A DNA stretch of 64,000 nt. Origin: Erythrobasidium yunnanense. Its lineage: Eukaryota; Basidiomycota; Cystobasidiomycetes; Erythrobasidiales; Erythrobasidiaceae. The DNA is taken from contig BCJC01000008.1 in NCBI GenBank assembly GCA_001600175.1, forward strand, positions 1,180,781 to 1,244,780. The letters run 5' to 3'. Positions 20,843 to 31,370 of this stretch are shown piece after piece; within the stretch, counting starts at the first letter, position 1, and each line of letters starts with the position of its first letter. The position numbers and the translations under genes are program-made. Under the pieces are notes generated by a model. It worked only from the letters and a program-made list of their open reading frames with translations, had not been told where the DNA came from and did no database searches.

Positions 20843-23053
20843 ATGTCTCGACGTCGTGGCAATGGAACGGGCGATGTCAGAGGGCCGACGTCTGCGTTGA
20901 CGAGCTTCCTCAAGGCGAGTTGAAGCTGGCAAAGATAGATTTGTATCGGAATACTGACGCTGTTTTTGCAGGAGCGTGGTATTCGATCTACAAACATCAG
21001 AAGTGGTTTCTCACGGGGTCCTGGGCGAGCTGACGGCGAAGAAACACCTCCTGTAGCTGGGCCATCATCGACACCTTCAGGAAGCAGTCCAGCATCACGA
21101 GCTCTGGCTGGAATAGAAGAAGACGAAGACAATGATGATGATATTGATGATCTTGGAGCTACGAACACATCTGTTGGCCAAACGACAGCTCCCGGAACAC
21201 CGGCTGTCGAGGTTGATGAAGACTCTGTGATGGTAGTCGCATCGAGCAGCCGAGCAAGCACTTCCAAGAGTGGTACAAGCAAGCTGAGCAGAGTCGAAGT
21301 CAGCTCTGCTACCAAGAGAAAGTCTGTCACGGTATCTACAGACTCATCGGCTACAAAGAAGCAGAAGCAAAAGAAGAAGAAGGGAGACGATGAAGAGTAT
21401 GATGAGCCGGATGGAGATATATTCGGAGATATCAAGATGGTCCCGAAAGCTAGGTATGCAGACAGAAAGCCGGGAAGCTTTGCGATGTGTGCAGAATGCA
21501 ACAAGAAGGTGAGGAGAGAATTCCATTGCCAATAACAAGGCGCTGATATGACCATTATCCTAGTTCACGATTACACGCTACACAAATACGCATCCGGACA
21601 TCGCAGGAGGAATGCTTTGCGGACCATGCGATAAAGAGATGGGTCCGGCTGCCGTAGCAGGTGGCATCGGCAAGGCAGGAGCGGGCAAAGCAGCTGCGGG
21701 TACTGCTCCAGCGAAGAAGAAAGCGCGTGCTGTCAAAAATAAAGGTGTCCTTACCAGCGAGAAACCTACGATAATAAGCTTGACGAAATGCTGCATCGAG
21801 GTCATTGGTAAAGCTATCTCGGACGTGGAGGAGTTTGGGGACATCGGTAAGTCCTTATATCACGGATCAGTTTATGGCTCGCTGAAGTTGGCCGCTATTA
21901 GGGACGGTCAACAAGGACAGAGTCTGCCAGATTGTCTGCAAGAATCGAGACCTTACGGCAGAAACAGTCAAGCTCTTCCTAGACGTCGACAACACGTCTC
22001 TCACACTCTATGACTGCACGAACTTGGAGCCTGACGCGCTTCGCATGCTAGCGAATCTATGCCCGAATCTCCGGACGCTCAAGCTGTTTCTATGTGGATA
22101 TATGGACAAGGAAATCATCCTGCATTTTGCGAATCGCCTTACGCACTTAAAGCATCTGCAACTTTATGGAGCATTCTTGGTCAGGAAAGAGGCGTGGATC
22201 GAGTTCTTTGATATTTACAAGGCGCAAGATAGATCGCTAGACGGATTCATGATACGTCAGAGTCCGCGTGAGTAGATGCCTTCAATCACTGATATAGCAC
22301 GAGCTGATTACTCCCACTCCAGGCATCGAAGACACCGTCCTTCTCAGTCTCGTAAACACTTGCCCGAATCTCACGCATCTGCAACTAGCAGAATGCGGCG
22401 CCATGAAGGACTCCTCCCTCTCTCTTCTTCACTCCTTGAAGCATCTCCAGCATCTAGACTTGGCGCATGGCGGTCTTACCGGCGAGACATTCACAGATGA
22501 CGGCATCATACCTCTTCTCGAGACCGTCGGCGAAAAGTTGACGACTCTCGTATTGGACGACAATCTCCTCCTTACGGACCGTACACTTATCGAAGGCATC
22601 AAAGTCAACTGTCCAAACTTGATCGAGCTGTCCCTCAAGAATTTAGGAGAACTACTGCCGACGGGAGTAATGGAGTTGTTCAGTGACGACTGGGTCAACA
22701 AGAAGGGCTTCGCGAGGATCAGCTTAAATCGCTGTATCCAGCTAGACGACGAAGCGCTTACTGCCATCATCAAGCATTCCGGGACGAGTCTGCTTAAACT
22801 AGATCTGAATAGTGTGGATGGAGTACGAGAGGTTGGATTGAAGCTGTTAGGTAAGAGCTGCCCTCTGCTCACTGAGCTGGATATCAGCTTCGTGAGGGAG
22901 ACGGATGACTTCCTCCTCAAACACTTGCTGGACAACCTGCCGTCACTGAAGAAGATCAGCATATATGGAGATAACAGAATCTCTGATTTATGCCCTTCTA
23001 AAGCCGGTGTCAGAATTCACGGTCACGAGCAGGGCGTGGTCAACTTTGACTAG
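20843..23053 (+). CDS. RAD7: DNA repair protein Rad7
   Basis: Leucine-rich subunit of the Rad7-Rad16 complex in global genome nucleotide excision repair. Five exons (20843-20914, 20972-21508, 21564-21846, 21902-22267, 22323-23053) encode 662 aa. The start Met-Ser-Arg-Arg-Arg ... Val-Arg-Gly-Pro-Thr-Ser-Ala-Leu-Thr-Ser-Phe-Leu is the family hallmark. A Cys-rich element (Cys-Ala-Glu-Cys ... Cys-Gly-Pro-Cys) lies mid-protein, followed by about ten leucine-rich repeats. An Asp/Ser-rich acidic stretch and a Lys-rich run separate the N-terminal motif from the Cys element. The first intron (20915-20971) starts with GC; only this junction restores the Leu-Lys-Glu-Arg-Gly-Ile motif. Confidence 0.95.
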
Positions 23054-23203
23054 AGGAGTTACGACAGAGGATTGATGTGCGTTCAGGGTGAGGAGAGAAT
23101 CTGCGATGGGGTAGAGGCAGATATCTGCGATGAGTGAGAGGAAGGTATTTGACTCTCGTTCAGTGCTGTATCGCCTAGATTGCGAAAGAGGTGTCTTTTG
23201 TAG

Positions 23204-23896
23204 CTATAAACTCTCATGGTCTACTTGCTTTCCCAATGGTATCCGTGCTGCTACTTCCCATCCATCTGCCGGTCCTGCGGTCTTCACCACTAGCACCTCT
23301 GTCGACTCGTACTCCGTCAGATCGGCCACTTTTACTGATCCTTGACCCATATCCTCTGCTTCTCCCTTGCTCTTCATGCCTTCAATAAGCCCTCTCTTTA
23401 CGTCCATATCCAGATCTCCATATACTAGCGATACGTGGGGAAAATAAGACTGTCCTTCTGGATCCGATTTGTCCTCGAAAGTCCGCCTCAACGCTCTATG
23501 CAGCTCTAGCAGACCTTCGCTGCTATTGTCCTTACACAACTTGATGTACACGCATTGATAGAAGAGCTTTCCAGCTTCTAGAGAGTCGAATTTGCAGATG
23601 ACGCGCTGCACGCCAGATTGGTCTACAGCGTTCTGCACGTTCTGGACAATCTCCTGTAGCGAGCGAGTAGGACCTATCAAGGAGTCTGAGAAGAGTGTAG
23701 CGTGAGGAGAGAACGGAATAGCAGGGGGAGAGACGCGGCGAGAGAGGTCGATGATGATATTGCTGAGAACAGTCTCGTTTGCAGTCGGGCTGAGCCACAG
23801 AGAATAGTCGGATTTGCCATCTATTGCATACATGGCAATGTCAGCTACAATGGTCTGCTTATTCCGCAAGCCAAACTCACCTCGACTTTGGGACAT
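23204..23896 (-). CDS. CPD1: 2',3'-cyclic nucleotide phosphodiesterase (2H family)
   Basis: Enzyme opening 2',3'-cyclic phosphates, as arise in tRNA splicing (ADP-ribose 1'',2''-cyclic phosphate). Two exons (23896-23881 and 23820-23204) encode 210 aa. Both catalytic His-x-Thr/Ser motifs are present: Pro-His-Ala-Thr-Leu and Pro-His-Val-Ser-Leu-Val-Tyr. The N-terminal Ser-Leu-Trp-Leu-Ser-Pro matches the family. The first exon is only 16 nt and supplies Met-Ser-Gln-Ser-Arg. The gene ends 150 bp from the end of RAD7, tail-to-tail. The cellular substrate is inferred from the yeast family. Confidence 0.85.
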   Translation of the reverse strand: MSQSRGEFGLRNKQTIVADIAMYAIDGKSDYSLWLSPTANETVLSNIIIDLSRRVSPPAIPFSPHATLFSDSLIGPTRSLQEIVQNVQNAVDQSGVQRVICKFDSLEAGKLFYQCVYIKLCKDNSSEGLLELHRALRRTFEDKSDPEGQSYFPHVSLVYGDLDMDVKRGLIEGMKSKGEAEDMGQGSVKVADLTEYESTEVLVVKTAGPADGWEVAARIPLGKQVDHESL

Positions 23897-24132
23897 TGCA
23901 CCGGCCCCAGTGTCTTCAAGCAAGGGAGGAAAGCTAGGATCTTTCGTATTGCGCGACTCAGGACGAAGAAGATCGTCTTGAGCTTGCTCCTGATGCTGTA
24001 TGGCTAGCTTGTCTGTGTCGTGATGCCTTCGTGGATAGGGGTGAGGACAAGGCTCGATGTCGTTGGTACATTATGCTACACATCTCGTTGCTGTTTCCTT
24101 CCCTGCTACTTCTCTTGTACAATGTAGCCTGA

Positions 24133-24583
24133 TCACTGCTGATCCTGCACCTGTCGCTCTGTTTTGGTCGATATCCCTCGTCTTTCGACTTCTCTATTCA
24201 GGATCTGTATGATTTCCAGCTGATCCTCCAGCGTCAAGTCGGCTCCCTCCATCTTCTGCACCTGCTCTTTTGCGCGATGAAGAGCGTCTCGTAGTGTCGA
24301 CGCCTGCAGAAAAGAGCCATCGATGAGCTAGACTGGCCTTCTTCTAGCGATATGCTGGACCCGGCGCACCTGTCTTGCAATCTCAATCTGACGTGTAGCA
24401 TCCAGACCTGATGTCGCGAGCTCGAGCAGATTCACTACGCTGGGCCTGCGAAGTCGCGCCGATATCAGCCGCCTGCTGGGCCAGGCTTTGAATGACCTTC
24501 GACCAAGCTCACAAGAGTGAGCTGTACAGCTGACTGTCTAGTGGATGACCAGTATTTGGTGCTGCCTGAACCGGTAATGCCAT
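24133..24583 (-). CDS. MED9: Mediator subunit 9-like protein
   Basis: Three exons (24583-24513, 24445-24370, 24303-24133) give 105 aa in closed phase. The middle reads as two amphipathic helices: Leu-Leu-Pro-Ser-Val-Val-Asn-Leu-Leu-Glu-Leu, then a helix ending at a Met-Glu-Gly-Ala-Asp-Leu-Thr-Leu-Glu-Asp-Gln turn and a further Leu/Ile/Val helix. This arrangement and length fit the Med9 (Cse2) C-terminal domain, where a Pro-Gly-Ile turn separates long helices. The sequence identity is weak, so the name rests on pattern and size. Other small coiled-coil subunits, such as Med21 or Med11, are alternatives. Confidence 0.5.
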
Positions 24584-24819
24584 GATGGTCGGCCTGATGC
24601 AAAGGCAGGCAGTCACAAAAGGCATGCAGCTTGATTGCCTGACTGTTACTTTTCCATTTTCCAATGACTGCAATTGTAAGAACTGAAACAACCCGACTGA
24701 ATCGTAGGCACCATGGCAGTAATTGCATTCGCATACAGAGCTCAGACATCGAAAGGCAGCATACAACGCTACTTTTGGAACCTGTTTTGGGCGGTTCTTT
24801 TGCAGAGTGAGCGGCCGGA

Positions 24820-25855
24820 TCACTCTGTGGTAGGCTTAGGCTTAGGCGCCCCGAAATTTCGATGTCTTGTTGCAGCCATTCGAAGAGTCTCCGGAGCGTC
24901 CGGTACTGCAAGGAGAGCTTTTTTGAGAGCCTTAGAGGACCTGAATTGGATTGTCTCTGAACCGGGAGCTGAGAAATAGAGCTGCTCAGTGCGAGGATCT
25001 CGTCTAATCTTCTCTTCCTGCGTAACGAGACTCAGGCCTTCTTTACCAGCTCGAGCTGCATCAGGAGAGAAGAAGAGCGTGTTCGTGTCACTCTCTGCGA
25101 GTATCGACGAGTTGGATGCCTTCCTTCCGCTTCTGCTGACTGTGCTGTTCTTGGGCCTGTGCTTGTGAACGTGAGAGGTGGCGAGCACAGCAGATCCTCG
25201 TCGTCCATTCGGACCAGGCTTGCGCAATGCTTCTCGCATCCAAGGCATCTGATCCAGCTCCATCTCGTCAATATCGCCAGAAAAGTCTATGAGGACATCG
25301 CCAGGCGTCGATTCGTTCCTATTGTTCTTGCTCTTCATTGTCACGAGATCCATCTTGTTGTGTCGATCAAGGTAAACGATGCGTCTAACGCAAGCGTCCT
25401 CATCCTCTGTCTCCGAAACGATGGACGAAGCCGTTCGACTTGAGGCATTAGAACTTTGACTTCCTCTTCTTGAACCTGATCCCTGGCTGCCATTAGATAC
25501 TTGTGACCATGATCGTTGGAGGGAAGGATTGCGGCCCCCGCAGTGTCGCATGGAGGCTCTCTTGGGCTTTCCAGCTGGAGTTTGACAATTAGACACGTCT
25601 TCCAGTTACTTTTACTGCGAAAGATGAGCTGCTTACCTGAGTCGGACATAGTGTGCACAGAGTCGAGCGACCCAGTACGTGACGGGGCTCTAGAGCTGGC
25701 AGCTGATCGGACGCTTTGAGCCTGCTCTGAGCAGGTGCGGGGGAATGGCTTAGCACGGCTTTGTACGGAAGCAGACAGGTCCTAGCTCGCTTACTGGATG
25801 CTCTTGAGCTCTGACTGCCAGCCAAGGAGGGCTTACGAGAGGAGGGGTTGGACAT
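24820..25855 (-). CDS. SHxHxH-family protein A (uncharacterised paralogue)
   Basis: Three exons (25855-25795, 25726-25637, 25574-24820) encode 301 aa. The first third is Ser/Arg-rich and disordered. It is followed by an Ala-Ser-Ser-Ile-Val-Ser-Glu motif running into Asp-Glu-Asp-Ala-Cys, and a Pro-Trp-Met motif. Next are Leu-Ala-Thr-Ser-His-Val-His-Lys-His, a Ser-Asn-Ser-Ser-Ile-Leu-Ala-Glu-Ser stretch, Asp-Ala-Ala-Arg-Ala-Gly-Lys-Glu-Gly-Leu-Ser-Leu and a C-terminal Leu/Ala-rich helix. The same order of motifs occurs in two further minus-strand genes at 31.4-33.3 kb. There is no signal peptide or membrane segment. I recognise no known family. The alternating histidines could bind metal, and the gene neighbours the FTR1-FET3 iron locus; both points are inference. 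Confidence 0.75.
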
Positions 25856-25951
25856 CTTCGCTGATCTGCTGTTGTAGCGCTGGATTCTGCTGTCTCTTAC
25901 CCGGATATGATCGGTGCGGAGGAGAGAGGCAGACCAGCAAGCTTAGTTGGG

Positions 25952-25958
25952 GTTTTAT
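25952..25958 (-). promoter_or_regulatory. TATA box of SHxHxH gene A
   Basis: On the minus strand the sequence reads GGTATAAAAC about 100 bp upstream of the ATG at 25855. A similar TATAAAAG stands upstream of paralogue C. Few genes here show so clear a TATA box, which hints at regulated rather than housekeeping expression. Confidence 0.55.
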
Positions 25959-26596
25959 ACCTGGCGTCCAGAGGGGGAGAAGGGGAGAGTCTCTGAAAGG
26001 CCAGCCAGACAGTCCTTTTGTTAGTCATCTAAAATTCACGCGATCCCTTGAGCACCTAGATCAAAGAAAGTGGCCCATTGTGAAATCGTTTGCTTCTAAT
26101 ATGCTGGCTGTATTAATCGATGCTGCTTCACTGATGGGGATTAGGAGGACACAGGTCAGTAAGAATCTTGCTTCGACAATACCGACTCGAAAGATTAGGC
26201 ATGGTATCGAACATTTGAACAGCTGAACAGCTACGAGCGTTGCGGAGGAGAAGACAAGCGTTGTTAGCCTCATACTGCCCTCCAGCGGTCGACCGTCGAA
26301 AGGTCCCTCGTCCTGTCAGAGACAGGCCAGGCCGGGCCCACTCTCACGGCCGGCACACTGTCTCGGGACAGCACATTTGGGTGAGTGGTATCTTGCAGAT
26401 GGCGCAGTAGCTATGACATGTTCGCTGTAGCACGCGGGATGTGCAGGTCTCAAGGGTCTGGATTGTGCGAAGCAAACGAGCCCAAGCCTGGTGTGTCAAA
26501 GTTCCATAATTTGGAGTTAAGCTTTCTCATGAACGTGTGTTACACTTTTCTCTCGTCCTGTTCATTTCATGCGTCTCGCCCAATCTCCGCTGTTCC
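25959..26596. other. Intergenic region
   Basis: About 640 bp between the promoter of SHxHxH gene A and the end of FTR1. A 142-codon plus-strand frame (25798-26226) runs through part of it but overlaps gene A exon 1 and its promoter, has no recognisable domain and is probably chance. No repeat or RNA gene is seen. Confidence 0.4.
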
Positions 26597-28302
26597 CTAA
26601 TCTCGCGTCCTACCTATCTCTGGTAGAATGCGCTCATCTGCCGTAACACCTGTGAATTGGTCCTTCTTACTGTCTTCAACAGGCGAATACAAAGGCTGGC
26701 TGCTCTCCGTGCGAACATGGTGGTTCTGCGCAGATACCATCTTACGCTGCTGCCGGCGCTCATACGCAGCACTTTTGCGGCCTGCAATGGTGGTACGACC
26801 CTCTGACCACTTCATATAGACCAATGTCGCAATGCAAGAGAGCCAGTATGACACGTAAGCGAGGATAGTACCGACTAAAGTGGAAGCGGTCAGAGCATGT
26901 CCCATCTGCGTTAAGCGCTGCGTACCTGTCGCATTATTAGTCCATCCAAGTATGGCGTTGAAAATCGACCAACCAGAGTTACCTTCGGGATTGCAGCAAT
27001 TCAAGCTATCCAACGCTCAGCTTAGGAAAACCCGCAAGCTCGCGAGACACCTACTGCCAAACGACTCCGTGGACAGAATATGATCCAGGACCAGTGCCTG
27101 ATTCGGAGACATCCGCTCCTACAAGCTTGACGAACTGATAAGTCTGGAAGTAGCCCACGCTTCGCGAGAAGAGACCCGCTCCAATCAACAGAAGGAAGCA
27201 CGTTGAGCCGACAAGGAAGATTGACATGTCTAATGCGAAGTCATCAGCTCAATGACCGAAAGTGTCCTCAAGCTGGCTGACTTACTGAGCCGAGATGACG
27301 ATTTATACAGCAAGAAGCCCACGATAAGACCGCAGAAAAGACCGACAACCGCCGCTAAGGGTATCGAAGTTGCTGGCTCGCCGAGAGATACTCCGCCCAG
27401 GAAGACAACCGCTTCTAGACCTTCTCGAAGTACCTGAATTGTGGATCGGCCGACTGCAGGTCGAAAAGGAGGAACTGACTCACGGTAATCATAGGCAGCA
27501 AGAACAAGGCATATTTGCCGCTCTTGGACTGCTTGACTCCCTGTGAGGCTGCATCGGCAATATTCGGATCTTGGTTGAAGGCTTTCTGCAGCTTGATCCT
27601 CCACTTGATCTTCGCTCGGTCCATGCGCAGCATAGTAATACCCATGATCCCTACGTAAATAGTGAGCTGGGGCTGTATTGTCTGACCCAGAAGGTATCTT
27701 ACATATCATCAACGCAGCTATCAAGGAGAAGACGCCTAAGAGATGTCTGTCAGTCCATTTCCTTGCAATGCCACGGACAAGTTCGATAAGTACCTTCCCA
27801 CAGATCTTCGGACTTCGCCCACAGATCCTCGACCTTGGTATAGAAGATAGCGATGAAGGCAGCACCGCTAGGGTACGGTAAGTGAGGTCCGCTGCATAGG
27901 AAGGAAAGCTCAAGCTTACATGGCCAGAGCTATGAGCAGCCCGACAGCTGCTCCAGCGAAGATCTGGATGCGTAGCTTACGCAGAAGCCGCTTTTCGTCC
28001 GCGGTACGCTCTTCCGTCTGGTCATCATTAGACGTTGCGATGCTTGAATGCAAGCTGTAGGCTTTGGCAGACACCAGTTGCTCTGCTAGAGCTAGGAGTA
28101 CGCTGACAATGATGGCGGCCTCCAAAGTCTCCCGAAACAGCTATAGTGTCGGTCGTTCATTAGTATACACTGTTTTAGCCTTGTGAGCAGTTATCTGGGC
28201 CTCACGATGAAGAAGACTACGCTCCGCGATCTGGATCAGTTTTTATCAGATAAGGGCGATGTGATCAGGCGCACTAGGCACTGAGAAGACGTTCTTGACC
28301 AT
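26597..28302 (-). CDS. FTR1: High-affinity iron permease Ftr1
   Basis: Plasma-membrane permease that takes Fe(III) handed over by the Fet3 ferroxidase. Several exons on the minus strand encode a seven-helix protein. The first Arg-Glu-x-Leu-Glu iron motif is Leu-Phe-Arg-Glu-Thr-Leu-Glu near 28135. The second is Leu-Arg-Glu-Gly-Leu-Glu-Ala-Val-Val-Phe near 27430. Between them are Ile-Ala-Ile-Phe-Tyr and a Met-Gly-Ile-Thr-Met-Leu-Arg-Met helix. The C-terminal cytosolic tail, after a Cys-Cys-Asn-Pro-Glu loop, is about 80 residues and polar. The ATG at 28302 gives Met-Val-Lys-Asn-Val-Phe-Ser-Val-Pro, the expected Ftr1 start, but the junction between this and the exon at about 28230-28206 does not close cleanly in phase. 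It is divergent from FET3. Confidence 0.93.
28245..28253 (+). promoter_or_regulatory. Iron-responsive GATA-type site (ATCAGATAA)
   Basis: ATCAGATAA inside TTATCAGATAA is a palindromic-type double GATA site. It matches the consensus ATC(A/T)GATAA bound by fungal iron-sensing GATA repressors (Urbs1 of Ustilago, Fep1 of fission yeast). It lies in the first intron or leader of FTR1, about 50 bp from its ATG. Confidence 0.6.
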
Positions 28303-28709
28303 CTCGACAGATAGAGGGAGAAGGAGGCGTATGAGACTGGAAGGTGAGTTGCGAGCAGAGATGAGCTTGTCGGGTAGATGCGGCTTCCTCTTCTAATCTG
28401 ATTATGGTTTTTTTATCTGATCACTCTAGGTTGAGACGGAGGAGCAGATATCGAGCGGCTCGGAAGAAGGTAAGGAGGCTTTTCGACCGATCACAGTGCA
28501 CTACACGAGGCGATGAGACCAGAAACGCGACCTAGACTCTGCATGCCAACCAAAATAGATCAGACCCGCGAGTTTCACTGATCCGCCGCTCCATCCGGTC
28601 CTAATCAGATTAGACGGGACCGGAAAGTCATCTCGTCAAATTTCGAAAAGAAGCCTGGCAGCGGTATCTACACTTCATACAACTTCTCCATATACTTTCC
28701 ACTCGTGTA
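28303..28709. promoter_or_regulatory. Bidirectional FTR1/FET3 promoter
   Basis: The 407 bp between the two start codons contain TTATCTGAT at 28413-28421 (ATCAGATAA on the minus strand). They also contain two 11-bp palindromic elements, TAATCTGATTA at 28394-28404 and TAATCAGATTA at 28602-28612, which are exact reverse complements of each other. With the site inside FTR1 there are four GATA-like elements. This suggests joint repression of both genes by an iron-sensing GATA factor when iron is plentiful. Confidence 0.6.
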
Positions 28710-31189
28710 ATGAGGTCTAGCGAGTCCAATCTAGCTGCTTTCCTCCTTACAGCAAGTTTGGCGCAATACGCGGCGGCAGCTACGGTCGAGCTCTGGTACA
28801 ACATCACATATGCAACTGCAAATCCTGACGGACTACATGAAAGACGTGTTATTGGCCTGAACGGCACATGGCCGCAAGTTTAGAAGACAGAATAGTCAGG
28901 AAATCAAGATCTGATTCTGTGCTATTTACAGCCCTCCTCCTGTCGAAATCAACGAAGATGACACGCTCATCGTACATGCAGTGGGTGTTCATATCGCGGC
29001 ACGCCTGCCCGCCTCTGACTGTTTTACTAGATCAACGCGCTTGGAGACGACAATACTTCGGTTCATCATCATGGCATGTTCTTCAATTCTACAAGCTGGA
29101 ATGACGGAGCTGTTGGTGTAACGCAATGCGGAATCCCTCCAAATCAATCCTTTTCCTACCTCATAGACAATACCGTCAACAAGCAATATGGCACTTACTG
29201 GTATCATTCGCATTACAAGGGACAATACGTCGATGGCTTCAGAGCCCCTCTCATCATTCACAAGACACAAGAAGCCTACACCTACGACGAGGAATTCACG
29301 GTCTCTCTGTATGATTGGTACCACGACGAGCACTCCGTTTTGATGAAGCAGTTCCTGAGTGAAGCAAATCCGAGTGGGTTTACTGTCTAATAGAAGGACT
29401 CGAGCTGACTTGGTGTTCAGCTGGCGCCGAACCTGTCCCTAGTATGCAGGTCCGCTCATTCGCCTATAAGTCGCGCTAAATCGTCTGCAGATTCGGCTGT
29501 GATCCAATTTTCGCAAAATTCGGCATACCTACCGGGGTTTTCGGAGAACGCAACACTGCCTTTCCAGCCTGGCAAGACTTATCGTCTGCGTATCATCAAC
29601 ATGAGCGGTCTCGGTTGGTCTAGCTACCCCATTGTTCGGGACTTATGCTAAAATGTGAACAGCCATGTTCAGCTTCTGGCTGGACGGTCATGACATGTCT
29701 GTCATCGAGGTAGATGGTACCGATGTCGCGCAGTATCCTATCGATCAAGTTACTCTTTCGGTAGCTCAGAGAGTTTCAGTCCTAGTAACCGCTAAGAACG
29801 ATACATCGACAAACTACCTGATCCATGCGAATATGGTAGGTCCGTACATACTAGGCTTTCTTGGTTGCGCTGACGCTCGCGTTATAGAACCCTGACATGT
29901 TTGATACTGTGCCGCCCGAGCTGGCCCTGAATATTACCTCGACTATATCATATGCTTCCGACAATCCAACTGCACTTGGAAGCGAAGTGGACACCTACAA
30001 AGAATTTCCAGATCAACAGCTTGTTCCCCTGGAAGTCGAGGCTCAAGCAGAGGCAGAAGTCGCTATCGAACTTGGCGTTTTCTTCGATACAGCAACTAAC
30101 GGAGAGAACAGAGCTTTCTTTAACAACGTCACGTACAGGATGCCTGTCGTGCCAACCTATCTGACAACGACCTCGATGGGAGCAGATGCCTTCAATCCTT
30201 CAATCTACGGACAAACGAATACGTTCATATTACAGCATGGACAGAACGTGCAATTGTGAGTCTATGCGGGCTGCTTGACGGGCACAAGAACTCAAGCCTG
30301 CGATCGGCAAAATCTCGGATTCGTATGCTAACGGAGGCCCGCAGAACGGTCGTAAATTGGGATGCTGGCTTTCATCCCTTCCATCTTCACGTTTTTGGTT
30401 TCATCAACATAACATCGAGGCGATTGGCTGATCTCCGTGGTGCTGCAGGGCCACAAATTCCAGCTCGTTTCGGAAAGCTACGATGTTTCGTCTAGCGATG
30501 CTACAAGAAATCCAGCCATTGTTGAAGGCCAAGTCAACCCGATGCGTCGTGATACCGTAATGGTGCCGCCCGATGGTGGATCCCGGACTTTGCGCTTTCG
30601 AGCGGACAATCCAGGGGCTTGGTTTTTTCACTGTCACATCGAATGGCACTTAGAAAGCGGTCTGGCTGCCGTCTTCATCGAGGCTGCAGATGTGATGCAG
30701 CAGGAGATTGGCGCACCGGCTTTCCTCAAGGAGCAGTGCGCAGCATTAGGTTATGCGACATCGGGAAATGCAGCTGGCTGGAATTCGACGACGGTAGGTC
30801 ACTCCCGAGCTGGGCAACACCGAGCTGATCTTGCTTTCCAGGACTTCACTGGTCTTGCAGTAGGACCATATCCGCAAAAGCTAGGCTTCCATGCGAAGGG
30901 CATAGTGAGTGCTTCTGCTCTTTGAAATCGAGAATCACAGCTGAACGGTCTTGACAGGTTGCTTTGGTCGGGTGCATTATCACGGCGCTTTTGGGTGTTG
31001 CCACAGTCATTTGGTAAGGAAGCTTAATGTATGCACCGTATGTAGCTGAAGTCTGTCCGCAGGTATACTGTCGGTGCACTCGATGAGGACGAGGTTCATT
31101 TACAAGTAGCAGACGAAATAGCAAAGAAACAAGCAAGAGGATCAAAGTTTCAGAGGGCAAGGCGCCTCTTTGCTGCCAGAGAGAGCTGA
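28710..31189 (+). CDS. FET3: Fet3-type multicopper ferroxidase, 12 exons
   Basis: Oxidises Fe(II) to Fe(III) at the cell surface for uptake through Ftr1. Twelve exons (28710-28873, 28932-28980, 29031-29373, 29421-29441, 29491-29607, 29663-29835, 29888-30255, 30345-30390, 30449-30793, 30842-30904, 30958-31013, 31063-31189) sum to 623 aa with closed phase. A signal peptide ends in Ala-Ala-Ala-Ala. All four copper motifs are present: Val-His-His-His-Gly, Trp-Tyr-His-Ser-His, His-Pro-Phe-His-Leu-His and His-Cys-His-Ile-Glu-Trp-His-Leu. A transmembrane helix near the C-terminus (Ile-Ile-Thr-Ala-Leu-Leu-Gly-Val-Ala) is followed by a basic cytosolic tail. The first intron begins with GCAAGT, and one exon is 21 nt long. 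Confidence 0.96.
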
Positions 31190-31370
31190 GATAGGCGCGG
31201 AACGTCTGTTAAAGCCTGCCAGAATCGGTATCTAGACAGCCAAGTATGTGTGTGAGAGTTCGGAGTCTGCAAACGGAGAGCCCGGTATCGCAAAGTAAGG
31301 TTAGAGACAAGCAAACATGCGAGTTGGATCGCAGCGTAAGTAAGGAGCGCTACAGCGCCGAGCTCGCATT

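Noticed and set aside
20824-21555. 243-codon minus-strand frame over RAD7
   Set aside because: It is antisense to the Ser/Asp-rich N-terminal part of RAD7; low-complexity codons give long reverse frames. It starts at a non-ATG codon and has no domain.
22429-22962. 177-codon minus-strand frame over RAD7 repeats
   Set aside because: It is antisense to the leucine-rich repeats, which are clearly coding on the plus strand.
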